A stretch of DNA of 64,000 bases from Sinimarinibacterium arenosum (GCF_005047655.1 NZ_SUKF01000001.1:484745-548744); one strand, 5' to 3'. Positions 10,255 to 19,580 are shown, counted from the stretch's first letter. Translations and numbers: made by a program. Notes: generated by a model from the letters alone, not told the origin.

Positions 10255-10462
10255 AGCCGTGGCGTGACGTTGGTCGGCTGATTCAAAGGCCTGGTCTGCT
10301 GCCAGCTTGCGAATCAGCCCCCCGCGGCACAGCTTGTGCTTGGGCCACGGTGCGCGAATTGGTCGTGACGTTGCGGCCAAGCGACCCTACACTACGCGGC
10401 CGCGTATCCCGCCGGCCGCGCCGGTGGGGGTGTTTTAAGCCTTCCGTACGAGCAACCATCGC
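10255..10462. other. Intergenic region between the DUF2126 and Anbu genes
   Basis: 208 bases with no supported coding. It contains a candidate sigma-70 promoter, listed separately. A long minus-strand frame that crosses it is antisense to the Anbu gene and has no recognisable domain. Confidence 0.5.
10365..10393 (+). promoter_or_regulatory. Candidate sigma-70 promoter for the Anbu gene
   Basis: GTGACG at 10365-10370 and TACACT at 10388-10393, separated by 17 bases; each box matches the consensus at 4 of 6 positions. It is 69 bases before the Anbu ATG. Weak evidence. Confidence 0.3.
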
Positions 10463-11239
10463 ATGACTTACTGCGTCGCCATCAAGGTCAACGAAGGTCT
10501 GGTATTCGCCGCCGATACCCGCACCAGCGCGGGCGTCGATGATGTGCGCACCTATAACAAGCTGCACGTATTTGAATTTCCTGGCGAGCGCGTGTTTGTC
10601 GTGCTGTCGGCCGGCAACCTGGCGACGACGCAAACGGTGATTGCCCACCTGCGCCGTGATCTTGAAGATCCCAATGCCCTGACCAACCTGCGCAAGGTTC
10701 GGCATATGTTCGATGCGGCGGAATATCTCGGTTCGCTGTCGGTCAAGGCTCAGCGTGAAACCGTGGCGCAGATGCAGGTGGGCAGCACGCTCGATTTGCG
10801 TACCACGCTGATTCTGGGCGGCCAGATTCAGGGCGAAGAACCCTGTCTGTATCTGATCTATCCGGAAGGCAACTGCATCTCGACTTCGCCGGAAACGCCG
10901 TATCTGCAGATTGGCGAGAGCAAGTATGGCAAGCCGATTCTGGATCGTGTGATCCGGCCGCCGGTGTCGCTGGAAGATGCCGCGCGTTGCGCGTTGGTGT
11001 CGCTGGATTCGACGATGAAATCGAATATTTCGGTCGGTCCGCCGATCGATGTTGCGATTCTGCCTCGGGATGCCTTGCGCATCACCCATACTTTGCGGCT
11101 GGATCTGGATACGCCATTACTGGCGCAGCTGCGCGAAGCCTGGGGGCTGCAGCTGGTCAATGCCTTCCGCAATCTGCCGCGCTTCGAGTGGGAACTGCCG
11201 GAAGCGCAGCAAAGCCTGCTGGACGATCAATCCTACTGA
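10463..11239 (+). CDS. Anbu, proteasome-related Ntn peptidase
   Basis: 258-residue Anbu (ancestral beta subunit), an Ntn-hydrolase related to HslV and the 20S proteasome beta subunit. The protein begins MTYCVAIKVNEGLVFAADTR, so removing Met exposes Thr as the candidate N-terminal nucleophile, and the VFAADTRTSAG segment is the conserved proteasome-type strand. Family members assemble into open ring or lock-washer oligomers; natural substrates are unknown. Its neighbours (transglutaminase-DUF2126 upstream; alpha-E and ATP-grasp genes converging from the other side) are the typical Anbu partners. Confidence 0.92.
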   Translation: MTYCVAIKVNEGLVFAADTRTSAGVDDVRTYNKLHVFEFPGERVFVVLSAGNLATTQTVIAHLRRDLEDPNALTNLRKVRHMFDAAEYLGSLSVKAQRETVAQMQVGSTLDLRTTLILGGQIQGEEPCLYLIYPEGNCISTSPETPYLQIGESKYGKPILDRVIRPPVSLEDAARCALVSLDSTMKSNISVGPPIDVAILPRDALRITHTLRLDLDTPLLAQLREAWGLQLVNAFRNLPRFEWELPEAQQSLLDDQSY

Positions 11240-11241
11240 TT

Positions 11242-11279
11242 GCAGCTCCCGAGCTGCGCCGGCCGGGTTGCCCCGGCGC
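11242..11279. terminator. Convergent intergenic hairpins (Anbu / alpha-E 3' ends)
   Basis: Two overlapping perfect inverted repeats: GCAGCTC-CC-GAGCTGC (11242-11257) and GCGCCGG (11256-11262) with CCGGCGC (11273-11279). They share bases, so they are alternatives. They lie in the 53-base gap between convergent genes; no T-tract follows, so intrinsic termination is uncertain. Confidence 0.35.
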
Positions 11280-11292
11280 GGCGTGCTTGGGC

Positions 11293-12228
11293 TTAAGCCT
11301 TGAAGTAGCTGGCGCTGATCGCGTCGTTCAGCTTGGCCAGGCCGATCTGGATCTCGTCGATCCATTCGTGCAGGCCGGACTCGGCCAGTTTCTCCAGGTT
11401 GGCGTCGCTGACCAGCGCGCGCGTGCGCTGCAGTACGCGCTCCAGGGAGCGGTTCGGCGGCAGCGTCGGCAAGGTGCTGGCAATCATGTTCAGGCAGAAC
11501 ATCACCGAGCGCGGAAATTCGCGATCCTGTGACAGATAGCGCAAAACCGCGGCGCCGCGGACGCGTGCGCGCTCATGACGACGATACATCTGGTACGCCG
11601 CCAGAGAGTTGAGCACGCTCATCCACTGGATGTTCTGGAACGGCCGCAGCTGTTCATCGGCGGCTGTCGGTCGGATCAGGCCGGAGGTGCGCACATCAAC
11701 GATGCGCGTTGTCATGTCGGCTTGCTCCAGATTGGTGCCGATGCGCATGAACTGAAAACCAACGTCGTGGCTCATCCCGGCAGTCAGCACCCCATAGATG
11801 AACAGCGACATATCTTCGACCTTGCCGAGCAGTTCCAGGCGCTTGCTGCGGCCCAGGAATTTGTCGCCGCGATCCTGGACCAGAAGATGCAAGTCATTGA
11901 GATGCTCCCAGATGTCCCGCGGCATCGCTTCGCGCACCGTGCGCAGGATCTCGCGCGCGGACCTCAGCGAGTTAGCAATCGAACTGGGGTTTTCGGCGTC
12001 GATGATCAGGAAGCGGACGACATTGGTCTCGCTGTAGTCGTCGCCATAGCTGGCTTCGAACTGAGCATCAACGCCCAGGATCTGCACCAGAACGGACCAG
12101 CTGAAATCCACATTTCGGGGCAGATCCAGCAGTAGGTCGGAATGCACCGCGATCAGGCGGGCGGTGTTTTCGGCGCGTTGAATGTAACGACCGAACCAGT
12201 AAAGGTCTTCGGCAACGCGGGACAGCAT
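11293..12228 (-). CDS. Alpha-E domain protein
   Basis: 311-residue all-helical alpha-E domain protein, opening with the characteristic MLSRVAEDLYWFGRYIQRAENTAR. The family is found almost only next to circularly permuted ATP-grasp and transglutaminase genes and is thought to act with them, but the biochemical function is unknown. It follows the ATP-grasp gene with a TGATG start/stop overlap (12226-12230), so the two are translationally coupled. The protein is mostly amphipathic helices with no signal peptide. Confidence 0.88.
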   Translation of the reverse strand: MLSRVAEDLYWFGRYIQRAENTARLIAVHSDLLLDLPRNVDFSWSVLVQILGVDAQFEASYGDDYSETNVVRFLIIDAENPSSIANSLRSAREILRTVREAMPRDIWEHLNDLHLLVQDRGDKFLGRSKRLELLGKVEDMSLFIYGVLTAGMSHDVGFQFMRIGTNLEQADMTTRIVDVRTSGLIRPTAADEQLRPFQNIQWMSVLNSLAAYQMYRRHERARVRGAAVLRYLSQDREFPRSVMFCLNMIASTLPTLPPNRSLERVLQRTRALVSDANLEKLAESGLHEWIDEIQIGLAKLNDAISASYFKA

Positions 12229-13781
12229 CAGGCGGCCCTCCGTTTGCGCGCGCTGCGCGGTGTCTTGGCGACGGCCGGTGCGGTCTGGCTTTGTGCCTGC
12301 GACTGGGTGTTGACGGTCAATACTTCCGGCTCGCCGTCGAGATCGACGATCCAGGTGTCCTTGGCGCCGCCGCCCTGTGAGCTGTTGACCACCAGCGAGC
12401 CTTTGGTCATCGCCACGCGGGTCAGGCCGCCCGTCGTGACGTAGACCGAGTCGCCGCGCGACAGGATGAAGGGGCGCAGGTCCAGATGCCGCGGCTCGAT
12501 GGCGCCGTCGGCCAGAGTGGGCGCAGTTGAGAGCGAGAGTGTGGGCTGAGCCATGTAATTGCGCGGGTTGGCCTGGATCAGGTCGGCAAATTTTTCACGT
12601 TCCTTCTTGCTCGCACGCGGTCCAATCATCATGCCGTAGCCGCCCGACTCGTTGGCGGGTTTGACCACCAACTTGTCGAGATTGGCCAGCACATGATCGC
12701 GGTCCCGTTTGCGCATGCACAGATAACTCGGCACGTTGGGCAGGATCGCGTCTTCCCCCAGGTAATAACGGATCATCTCCGGGACGAAGGCGTAGACCAC
12801 CTTGTCGTCGGCGACGCCGGCGCCAGGCGCATTGACCAAAGCGACCTTGTTCTTCAGCCAGGCGCGCATCAGTCCGGCAACGCCGAGGATGGAGTCCTTG
12901 TGGAAGACCTCGGGATCGAGGAACAGGTCGTCGATGCGGCGATAAATCACGTCGACCCGCTTAGGGCCATAGATCGTGCGCATATAGACGATATCGTCAT
13001 CGCCGACGAATAGATCCGAACCCTGCACCAGCTCGATGCCCATCTGCTGTGCCAGCCAGGAGTGCTCGAAGTACGCTGAGTTGAAGATGCCGGGGGTCAG
13101 CAGCACGATGCTCGGGCGATTGCCAGGGCGCGGCGACATTGCGGCTAGCATGTCGTAAAGCTGAGCCGGGTAATCGTCGACCGGCAGGATCGTGCTGTTC
13201 TGAAACAGCTCGGGGAATACGCGCTTGGTTACCAGCCGGTTTTCCACCATGTAGCTGACGCCGGACGGTACGCGCAGATTGTCTTCAAGCACGTACAGGG
13301 TGCCGTCGCCATCGCGCACCAGATCGCTGCCGCAGATGTGGGCCCAAACACCGTTGCGGGGTTTCATGCCGATGCACTGCTTTCTGAAATTGGCCGATTC
13401 CTTCAGCAGGCTTCCCGGAAAAACCTTGTCGCGGACAATCTTCTGCGGGCCGTAAATATCCTGAATGAAATGATTCAGGGCCGTCGCGCGCTGCTGCAAT
13501 CCACGCTCGGTACGTTCCCATTCCGCCCGGCCAATGGTGCGTGGAATGATGTCGAACGGCCACGAACGATCGACGTTGCGGCCTTCGGAGTAGACCGTAA
13601 ACGTGACGCCCATGATCTTGATCGCCAGTTCGGCAGCGATGCGCCGCTCGGATAGTTCGGAAGCGGACATCTGTGCCAGATGTTCCACCAGCGTCCGTGC
13701 GGCCGGACGTGCAATTCCAGGGGCCTCGAACAGCTCGTCGAAATACCCTTTGCAGCGATACTGATGCCAGTCAATGGCCAT
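12228..13781 (-). CDS. Circularly permuted type 2 ATP-grasp enzyme
   Basis: 517 residues of the circularly permuted ATP-grasp type 2 family, predicted amidoligase-like enzymes that would join a carboxylate to an amine using ATP. Visible family blocks are DELFEAPGIARP at the N-terminus, the catalytic core around KRVDVIYRRIDDLFLDP and LVNAPGAGVADDKVVYAFVPEMI, and the nucleotide-binding stretch LVVKPANESGGYGM. The C-terminus ends in a basic Ala/Arg tail. Start 13781 (MAIDWHQYRCKG) fits the family; the longer frame to 13856 adds 25 non-conserved residues. Coupled by TGATG to the alpha-E gene. Confidence 0.9.
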   Translation of the reverse strand: MAIDWHQYRCKGYFDELFEAPGIARPAARTLVEHLAQMSASELSERRIAAELAIKIMGVTFTVYSEGRNVDRSWPFDIIPRTIGRAEWERTERGLQQRATALNHFIQDIYGPQKIVRDKVFPGSLLKESANFRKQCIGMKPRNGVWAHICGSDLVRDGDGTLYVLEDNLRVPSGVSYMVENRLVTKRVFPELFQNSTILPVDDYPAQLYDMLAAMSPRPGNRPSIVLLTPGIFNSAYFEHSWLAQQMGIELVQGSDLFVGDDDIVYMRTIYGPKRVDVIYRRIDDLFLDPEVFHKDSILGVAGLMRAWLKNKVALVNAPGAGVADDKVVYAFVPEMIRYYLGEDAILPNVPSYLCMRKRDRDHVLANLDKLVVKPANESGGYGMMIGPRASKKEREKFADLIQANPRNYMAQPTLSLSTAPTLADGAIEPRHLDLRPFILSRGDSVYVTTGGLTRVAMTKGSLVVNSSQGGGAKDTWIVDLDGEPEVLTVNTQSQAQSQTAPAVAKTPRSARKRRAA

Positions 13782-13953
13782 GGTTGCGGGCCTTTTTTCC
13801 CGATCTCGGTGGTCTTGTAAAACAGCGCGAAGCAAAACACGCGCCATGCGCGACAAGCTGACAGCACGCTACCACCAAAGTGGCAGGGTTGAAGTGCGAT
13901 TCACGAGCAATGGGTCAAAAGGATGTACAATCACACATCCACAAAACACCAAC

Positions 13954-14676
13954 ATGACGCCGAAAAAAGCGCTTGAATTCAAGGGTCGCATGCTGTCACT
14001 GACACGTGCGCGCATCCTTGACCCCGACGTCGCCGCGATCGGTGCACAGCTCCAGGATTTTGCGCGCCAGATGCCGCAGGCCGTGCGCGGCATGCCGGTG
14101 GTGCTGGAGTCCGAATACGCCTGCGAGCTGGGCGGCATTCTCGCCGCAATGCGCGAGGTCGGCATGCAGCCGATCGGTGTCGCCGACGGTCCGTTGGCCG
14201 AAGCGGCGAAAAGCTGGGGACTGGCCGTGGTGCCTGCAGAGTCCGGTGGACGCGGCAAGCGGGGTGCCGCAGCCGCTGCAGCCGCCGAAGCGACGGTTGT
14301 GGAGCCGGTGGCGGCAGTCGCCGTGCGCAAGCCGACGCGGATCATCACAGAGCCGGTGCGCTCCGGGCAGCAGATCTATGCCACCGATGGAGACCTGATC
14401 GTGTTGAGCATGGTCGGCGCTGGTGCCGAGGTGATCGCCGACGGATGTGTCCACGTCTACGGCCATCTGCGCGGCCGCGCGATCGCCGGCGCCCGGGGTG
14501 ACACCACCGCGCGCGTGTTTTGCAGCAAGCTGGAAGCTGATCTGGTCGCCGTGGCCGGCGTCTATGCCGTGGCCGAGCAGATGCAGGGCGAATTGCGTGG
14601 CAAGGCCGCGCAGGTTCTTCTGGTCGATGGCAAACTGAGAATTGAGCGGCTGCCGGGCTCGGGCCCGCAGCAGTAA
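13954..14676 (+). CDS. minC: Septum site-determining protein MinC
   Basis: 240-residue MinC, the FtsZ-assembly inhibitor recruited to the membrane by MinD so that division happens at mid-cell. The N-terminal FtsZ-acting domain covers about residues 1-100 (ALEFKGRMLSLTRARILD). An Ala/Val-rich linker follows (AAAAAAAEATVVEPVAAVAV), then the C-terminal beta-helix domain that binds MinD (RSGQQIYATDGDLIVLSMVGAGAEVIADGCVHVYGHLRGRA, in the family order). I start at ATG 13954 because it gives the usual length; the frame stays open upstream into the divergent promoter region. First gene of minCDE. Confidence 0.93.
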   Translation: MTPKKALEFKGRMLSLTRARILDPDVAAIGAQLQDFARQMPQAVRGMPVVLESEYACELGGILAAMREVGMQPIGVADGPLAEAAKSWGLAVVPAESGGRGKRGAAAAAAAEATVVEPVAAVAVRKPTRIITEPVRSGQQIYATDGDLIVLSMVGAGAEVIADGCVHVYGHLRGRAIAGARGDTTARVFCSKLEADLVAVAGVYAVAEQMQGELRGKAAQVLLVDGKLRIERLPGSGPQQ

Positions 14677-14723
14677 CGCATTTTGTGCTCCTGAGTGGGG
14701 CGAGCCGTTGAGGGGACAGTACC

Positions 14724-15533
14724 TTGGCAAAGATTGTGGTAGTCACTTCAGGCAAGGGTGGGGTTGGCAAGACCACCACGAGTGCCTCGTTTGCAACCGG
14801 ACTTGCGATGCGCGGACACAGGACCGCCGTCATCGATTTTGACGTCGGCTTGCGCAATCTCGATCTGATCATGGGGTGCGAGCGCCGCGTTGTGTTCGAC
14901 TTCGTCAACGTTCTCAATGGCGAAGCGACCTTGCGTCAGGCCTTGATCAAGGACAAGCAGCTCGACAATCTGTACATCCTTGCCGCCAGTCAGACGCGTG
15001 ACAAGGACGCGCTGACCGCTGAAGGTGTCGAGCGCGTGCTGGGCGAGTTGGGCAAGGAGTTCGATTACGTCGTCTGCGACTCTCCGGCCGGGATCGAGAA
15101 GGGTGCGCATCTGGCGATGTACTTTGCCGATGAAGCGTTGGTGGTGACCAACCCGGAAGTGTCCTCGGTGCGAGATTCCGATCGCGTGCTGGGGCTGCTG
15201 TCGAGCAAGACGCGCAAGGCCGAGGCGGGCGAGGGGCGGGTCAAGGAGCATCTGGTGCTGACGCGTTACAACCCGGTGCGCGTCGACAAGGGTGAGATGC
15301 TTTCGGTCGACGACGTCAAGGATATTCTGGCGATTCCGCTGCTCGGCGTGATTCCGGAGTCGCAGGCGGTGCTGACCTCGTCCAATGCTGGTGCGCCGGT
15401 GATTACCGCCAAGGAGACTGACGCGGCAGCAGCGTACGACGATCTGGTCTCGCGCTTCCTTGGCGAAGACCGGCCGCATCGGTTCCTGACCGCTGAAAAG
15501 AAGGGGCTCTTCGGTCGCCTCTTCGGGACCTGA
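14724..15533 (+). CDS. minD: Septum site-determining ATPase MinD
   Basis: 269-residue MinD with the deviant Walker A GKGGVGKTTT near the N-terminus, the Asp-rich DFDVGLRNLDL, and DYVVCDSPAGIEKGA as Walker B region. A C-terminal amphipathic membrane-targeting helix is present (EKKGLFGRLFGT). ATP-bound dimers recruit MinC to the membrane, and MinE triggers hydrolysis. The start codon is TTG, fixed by the family N-terminus MAKIVVVTSGKGG. It lies 47 bases after minC and 10 bases before minE. Confidence 0.96.
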   Translation: MAKIVVVTSGKGGVGKTTTSASFATGLAMRGHRTAVIDFDVGLRNLDLIMGCERRVVFDFVNVLNGEATLRQALIKDKQLDNLYILAASQTRDKDALTAEGVERVLGELGKEFDYVVCDSPAGIEKGAHLAMYFADEALVVTNPEVSSVRDSDRVLGLLSSKTRKAEAGEGRVKEHLVLTRYNPVRVDKGEMLSVDDVKDILAIPLLGVIPESQAVLTSSNAGAPVITAKETDAAAAYDDLVSRFLGEDRPHRFLTAEKKGLFGRLFGT

Positions 15534-15543
15534 GGAGGGCGCG

Positions 15544-15804
15544 ATGGACTGGCTCAAATTATTCCGCGCGCCGCCCACCAAGCAGACCGCGTCGATTGCC
15601 AAGGACCGGCTCAAGGTCGTCGTGGCGCACCAGCGCGAAGGTCGCGCCAACGGTCCGGTGTATCTGCCGAAGTTGCGCGAAGAGCTGCTGCTGGTGGTGC
15701 GTAAGTACGTCCAGGTTCCGGACAGCGCCGTGAATGTTCAGGTCCAGCGCGAGGACGGTCTCGAAGTGCTGGAAATGAATATCACGCTGCCTGACGCGAC
15801 CTGA
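15544..15804 (+). CDS. minE: Cell division topological specificity factor MinE
   Basis: 86-residue MinE. The N-terminal amphipathic segment MDWLKLFRAPP targets the membrane, followed by the anti-MinCD region (IAKDRLKVVVAHQRE) and the C-terminal dimerisation domain (LPKLREELLLVVRKYVQV). It stimulates MinD ATPase and drives pole-to-pole oscillation. A GGAGGG-type ribosome site (gaggagggcg) precedes the ATG. Last gene of the min operon. Confidence 0.95.
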   Translation: MDWLKLFRAPPTKQTASIAKDRLKVVVAHQREGRANGPVYLPKLREELLLVVRKYVQVPDSAVNVQVQREDGLEVLEMNITLPDAT

Positions 15805-15821
15805 TTTTATGCGCGCTACCT

Positions 15822-15848
15822 GATCGCTGCGCGTTTGCCGCAGCGATC
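15822..15848. terminator. Strong hairpin between convergent minE and guaD-like gene
   Basis: A perfect 10-bp stem, GATCGCTGCG (15822-15831) and CGCAGCGATC (15839-15848), with a 7-base loop. It fills the 49-base gap between two convergent genes and could act on both transcripts. No T-run follows on either side, so it may work as a 3'-end stabiliser or with Rho. Confidence 0.5.
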
Positions 15849-15853
15849 CGCGT

Positions 15854-16345
15854 TCAGTAAGGCTGATGCAGCGGGCTGTCGATCCAGGCGCTTAGCGCTG
15901 CGCGTGCTTCGGGCAGGTCGATCTGCTCGATCGCCATCGTCGCGCGCTTGCGTTGTTCGAACAGCGCGTACAGCTCGGCGTCGATGAAACCCGCGGCAGC
16001 CGCATCGTCGCGCGTCGCGGCAAAGTACACGCGTGGGATGTGCGCCCAATAGGCGGCTGACAGGCACATCGGGCAGGGCTCGCAGGAGCTGTACAGAATC
16101 GCCTGCGGTAGCTGGTGCCGTCCCAGCCGGGTGCAGGCCTGGCGCAGAGCCATGACTTCGGCATGCGCCGTCGGGTCATGCGTCTGCAGAACCTGATTGC
16201 GGCCTTCGCCGATGACCTGTCCATCCATCACGATCACGGCGCCGAACGGGCCGCCGTCGCCGCTGACCAGATTGCTGCGGCCCAGTTCGATCGCGCGGGT
16301 CAGCCAGGCGCGATGCGCATCCGCATCAGGCCTTGGCGGTGGCAT
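15854..16345 (-). CDS. guaD: Nucleoside/guanine deaminase (GuaD-like)
   Basis: 163-residue cytidine-deaminase-fold enzyme. The zinc-site motifs are [12 protein letters not shown] (His ligand and catalytic Glu) and SSCEPCPMC (two Cys ligands). Extended similarity around [12 protein letters not shown] and [12 protein letters not shown] is closest to Bacillus-type guanine deaminase, which converts guanine to xanthine and ammonia, rather than to TadA. A related specificity cannot be excluded. Start at 16345 ([14 protein letters not shown]) overlaps the end of fadD by 20 bases; an in-frame start at 16381 would overlap it further. Confidence 0.78.
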   Translation of the reverse strand: MPPPRPDADAHRAWLTRAIELGRSNLVSGDGGPFGAVIVMDGQVIGEGRNQVLQTHDPTAHAEVMALRQACTRLGRHQLPQAILYSSCEPCPMCLSAAYWAHIPRVYFAATRDDAAAAGFIDAELYALFEQRKRATMAIEQIDLPEARAALSAWIDSPLHQPY

Positions 16346-17999
16346 CGTCGCGCAGTTCCTTGCGCAGGATCTTGCCGACATTGCTCTTCGGCAGCTGATC
16401 GATGAAGACGATGTGGCGCGGCACCTTGTAGCCGGTGAGATTCTCGCGGCAATACGCCATCAGTGCTTCGGTGGTCAGCTGCGGGTCCTTCTTGACGACG
16501 AATACCTTGGCGGCTTCGCCTGACTTTTCGTCAGGGATGCCGACGCAGGCGCATTCGAGCACGCCGGGGTGCATCGCGACGACCGCCTCGATCTCGTTGG
16601 GGAAGACATTGAATCCCGAGACCAGGATCATGTCCTTCTTGCGGTCGACAATGGTGAAGTAGCCTTTGGCGTCCATGACGGCGATATCGCCGGTCTTGAG
16701 CCAGCCGTCAACACTGAAGGTGCTGCCATCGTTGGGTTTCTGCCAATAGCCCTGCATCACTTGCGGGCCCTTGACGCAGAGTTCGCCGGGCGTGCCGAGC
16801 GGCACTTCCTGATTGTTGTCGTCGCGCAGGCTGACCAGAGTCGACGGCACGGGAACGCCGATGCTGCCATTCCATTCCGGCTTGTCCAGCGGCGTGAAGC
16901 TGACCACCGGGGAGCATTCGGTCAGGCCATAGCCTTCACTGAGTGCGACGCCGGTGACCTGCTGCCACTTTTCTGCGACGGCGCGCTGAACCGCGGTGCC
17001 GCCGCCGATCGACAGCTGCATCGTTGAAAAATCGATGGTGTCGAATCCAGGCGTATGCAGCAGGCCGTTGAACAGGGTATTCACGCCCGTGATCGCGGTG
17101 AACGGATGGCGCTTGAGTTCGGCGACGAAGCCCGGCATGTCGCGCGGGTTGGTGATCAGTACGTTCTTGGCGCCGAGCTTTACGAACAGCAGGCAATTCA
17201 CCACCAGCGCAAAGATGTGATACAGCGGCAGTGCGGTGATGACGATCGCGTTGTCGCGCTGCATGAACGGATTCATCCAGGCGTAGATCTGCTCGAGATT
17301 CGCAACCACGTTGCCGTGCGAAAGCATTGCGCCCTTGGACAGTCCGGTGGTGCCGCCGGTGTACTGCAGAAATGCGAGATCCCGGTGGCTCAACTCGATC
17401 CGCATATAAGGCTGTGCCTTGCCGCGTGCCAGTGCCGTGCGCAGCGGGACCGCGCCCGGGATGTCCCACTTCGGGACCAGCTTCTTGACGTACTTGGCTG
17501 CTGCATTGATCAGCAGACTCTTGGGAAAGGACGCCAGATCGGCGACCTGCGTCGTGATGACCTTTTCGATCGGAGTCTTGCGGATGACCTGCTGCAGCGT
17601 GTGACAGAAATTCTCGACGATCACGATCGCGCGCGCGCCGCTGTCCTTCAGCTGATGCTCGAGCTCACGGGGCGTATATAGCGGATTGACGTTGACGACA
17701 GTCATGCCAGCGCGCAGCACGCCGAACAGCGCGACCGGGTACTGCAGCAGATTCGGCATCATCAGCGCGACGCGGTCGCCCTTGTGAAAGCCGAGCACGT
17801 TTTGAAGGTAGGACGCGAAATCCTGACTCAGGCGATCCAGGTCGTCATAACTCAGGGTTACTCCCATACACTCATAGGCGATCTGCCCGCGATGCTCGGC
17901 ACAGGTGCGCTCGAGCACTTCGGCGACCGATGCATAGGCGCCGGGATTGATGTCATGCGGGACCGCGGCCGGGTATTCGGCCAGCCAGACTCGTTCCAT
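16326..17999 (-). CDS. fadD: Long-chain acyl-CoA synthetase FadD
   Basis: 557 residues. Adenylate-forming enzyme that activates long-chain fatty acids to acyl-CoA via acyl-AMP, releasing PPi. Motifs are [17 protein letters not shown] (P-loop-like A3), GYGLTECSP (A5), [11 protein letters not shown] (A7) and the FadD linker/signature [20 protein letters not shown], with the C-terminal catalytic Lys in [15 protein letters not shown]. The N-terminus [17 protein letters not shown] is typical of FadD. Its 3' end overlaps the deaminase gene, so both are likely on one transcript. The pyrophosphate it makes could feed the PPi-type phosphofructokinase encoded at 53.8-55 kb, but that link is general. 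Confidence 0.92.
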   Translation of the reverse strand: MERVWLAEYPAAVPHDINPGAYASVAEVLERTCAEHRGQIAYECMGVTLSYDDLDRLSQDFASYLQNVLGFHKGDRVALMMPNLLQYPVALFGVLRAGMTVVNVNPLYTPRELEHQLKDSGARAIVIVENFCHTLQQVIRKTPIEKVITTQVADLASFPKSLLINAAAKYVKKLVPKWDIPGAVPLRTALARGKAQPYMRIELSHRDLAFLQYTGGTTGLSKGAMLSHGNVVANLEQIYAWMNPFMQRDNAIVITALPLYHIFALVVNCLLFVKLGAKNVLITNPRDMPGFVAELKRHPFTAITGVNTLFNGLLHTPGFDTIDFSTMQLSIGGGTAVQRAVAEKWQQVTGVALSEGYGLTECSPVVSFTPLDKPEWNGSIGVPVPSTLVSLRDDNNQEVPLGTPGELCVKGPQVMQGYWQKPNDGSTFSVDGWLKTGDIAVMDAKGYFTIVDRKKDMILVSGFNVFPNEIEAVVAMHPGVLECACVGIPDEKSGEAAKVFVVKKDPQLTTEALMAYCRENLTGYKVPRHIVFIDQLPKSNVGKILRKELRDDATAKA

Positions 18000-18107
18000 T
18001 CGGACTCTCCTCCGATTGCAAAGATCGCGTCCGGCTGTTGGCCCGGATTCGCGATTGGACTTGGGAATGCGGCAATTATAGGCGTGCCACGCCTTGTGTC
18101 GGGCAGA

Positions 18108-19424
18108 TCAGGGTTTGGAATTCGCCTGCGTAAGCCAGCGGCGGAGGCTCATCGAGCCGGTTTGTGCCTCGAATGCCAGTTCGCTCTGGTCCAGCAGTTC
18201 GCTGACCTGGCTTGCGGCCGGCAGGCGGAGGCCCGGACGTCCGCCCAGACCGGCCCGAACCAGACGCCACAGCCGTGATAGTTCAATTGAGTCGAGATCG
18301 ATGCCCGGAATCAGCTGGGTGCGATCGTGGCCGGCTTCGGCGAGCAGACCGTGATAAACCAGAACGTCGACCACGCGCGCAACGTGTTCGGGTTCCGCGT
18401 CCAGTTTCAAGCTGAGCTGTTCCTGGGTCAGGCCGGACTCGCCGCGAATGAAGCGGGTGCCAACCAGGCTCATGATCGTCAGCGCAAGGAATTCGGTCTC
18501 CCTGGGTGACAGCAAAGCGGGAGTGCGTTGCGGTTTCAGGTGTTCGGGGTGCTGTACATAAAAGGCCAGCTGGCAACCGATCAGCAGGATCAGCCAGCCG
18601 ACGTGCAGCCAGATGAGCAGGAAAATCAGGATCGCGAAGCCCGAATAGATCGCGTTGTAGTTGGTTGCCGAACTGACGAAGGAGGCAAACGCCGCGCTTC
18701 CACTCTGCCACAGCAGGCCCGCGACCAGGCCGCCGGCCGCGGCGGCAGACCAACGCACGCGGGTATTCGGCATGAAGCCGTACAGAAAGGTGAATGCGCC
18801 AACAATCAGCACATAGGGCAGCAGTCGGGTTCCCATATAGATCAGCAGACCCAGGGGCTCGACCGCGGCGATGCGGGACATGATTTCGCTGTTCAACACG
18901 CTGGCGGTTGCGCCCAACGCCAGAAAGATCGCAACCGGGCCTACGGTCAGCACCGCAAAGTACTCGCCGAGGCGTTGCGATAGTGGGCGTGGACGCTCGA
19001 TACGCCAGATGTAGTTGAAGGCCGCCTCGACCTTCTGGATCAGGGAGATGGCTGCCCACATCAGCAACGCGACACCGACCGAGCCGAGCAGGCCGACGCG
19101 GATGTTTTCCACAAATCCGATGATATTGGCGGTCAGCGTTTCGGCCTGGGGGCCGAGTGGTCGCAGGAACTCCAGAAGCACTGGTTCGAGCGAATTGTGC
19201 GCGCCAAGTGCCTTGAGTACCGAGAACGACAGTGCCAGTAGCGGCACGATCGACAGCAGGGTGGTGTAGACCAGGCTCATCGCGCGCATGCTGAGCTGGC
19301 CTTCGAGCAGGTCGCGCAACAGCACAAACAGATAGCGCGCGACGGCAATCAGACGCTGCGGATAGCGGGTGATTGCCGCGCTGTCCCAGAGGTGTTCACG
19401 AATTCGCTGTAGCAAGTCGCCCAT
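18108..19424 (-). CDS. YihY/BrkB-family membrane protein with C-terminal winged-helix-like region
   Basis: 438 residues. The first ~290 form the YihY/BrkB integral membrane domain with about six helices (for example SLVYTTLLSIVPLLALSFSVL, then GLLGSVGVALLMWAAISLIQ, and a C-terminal pair around AILIFLLIWLHVGWLILLIG). The last ~130 are soluble and helical, resembling the winged-helix extension seen in longer members (FLALTIMSLVGTRFIRG, LSLKLDAEPEHVARVVDVLVYHGLL). The molecular function is not established; the family was once misassigned as RNase BN. Start ATG 19424 (MGDLLQRIREHLW) fits other members; ATG 19436 is close. Confidence 0.8.
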   Translation of the reverse strand: MGDLLQRIREHLWDSAAITRYPQRLIAVARYLFVLLRDLLEGQLSMRAMSLVYTTLLSIVPLLALSFSVLKALGAHNSLEPVLLEFLRPLGPQAETLTANIIGFVENIRVGLLGSVGVALLMWAAISLIQKVEAAFNYIWRIERPRPLSQRLGEYFAVLTVGPVAIFLALGATASVLNSEIMSRIAAVEPLGLLIYMGTRLLPYVLIVGAFTFLYGFMPNTRVRWSAAAAGGLVAGLLWQSGSAAFASFVSSATNYNAIYSGFAILIFLLIWLHVGWLILLIGCQLAFYVQHPEHLKPQRTPALLSPRETEFLALTIMSLVGTRFIRGESGLTQEQLSLKLDAEPEHVARVVDVLVYHGLLAEAGHDRTQLIPGIDLDSIELSRLWRLVRAGLGGRPGLRLPAASQVSELLDQSELAFEAQTGSMSLRRWLTQANSKP

Positions 19425-19539
19425 GGGCGCGAGCATACACAAACCGGTACAGATCGCTCGCCAGGGTGGCCTGAATGTGCACGCCGAATCGGACGTTGCG
19501 ATGCGCTGCGACCGTTTGTCGCCTGACCTGAGAACCGCG

Positions 19540-19568
19540 TTGACAGCTTCCAGACGCACGAATATGAT
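19540..19568 (+). promoter_or_regulatory. Near-consensus sigma-70 promoter of the phasin gene
   Basis: TTGACA (19540-19545, 6/6) and TATGAT (19563-19568, 5/6) with an optimal 17-base spacer. It lies about 75 bases upstream of the phasin ATG and is the best promoter by sequence in the window, fitting an abundant granule protein. Confidence 0.75.
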
Positions 19569-19580
19569 GCGATGCAGCAA

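Noticed and set aside
13889-13931. TTGAAG and TACAAT as a minC promoter
   Set aside because: The spacer is about 31 bases, too long; TACAAT alone is not enough.
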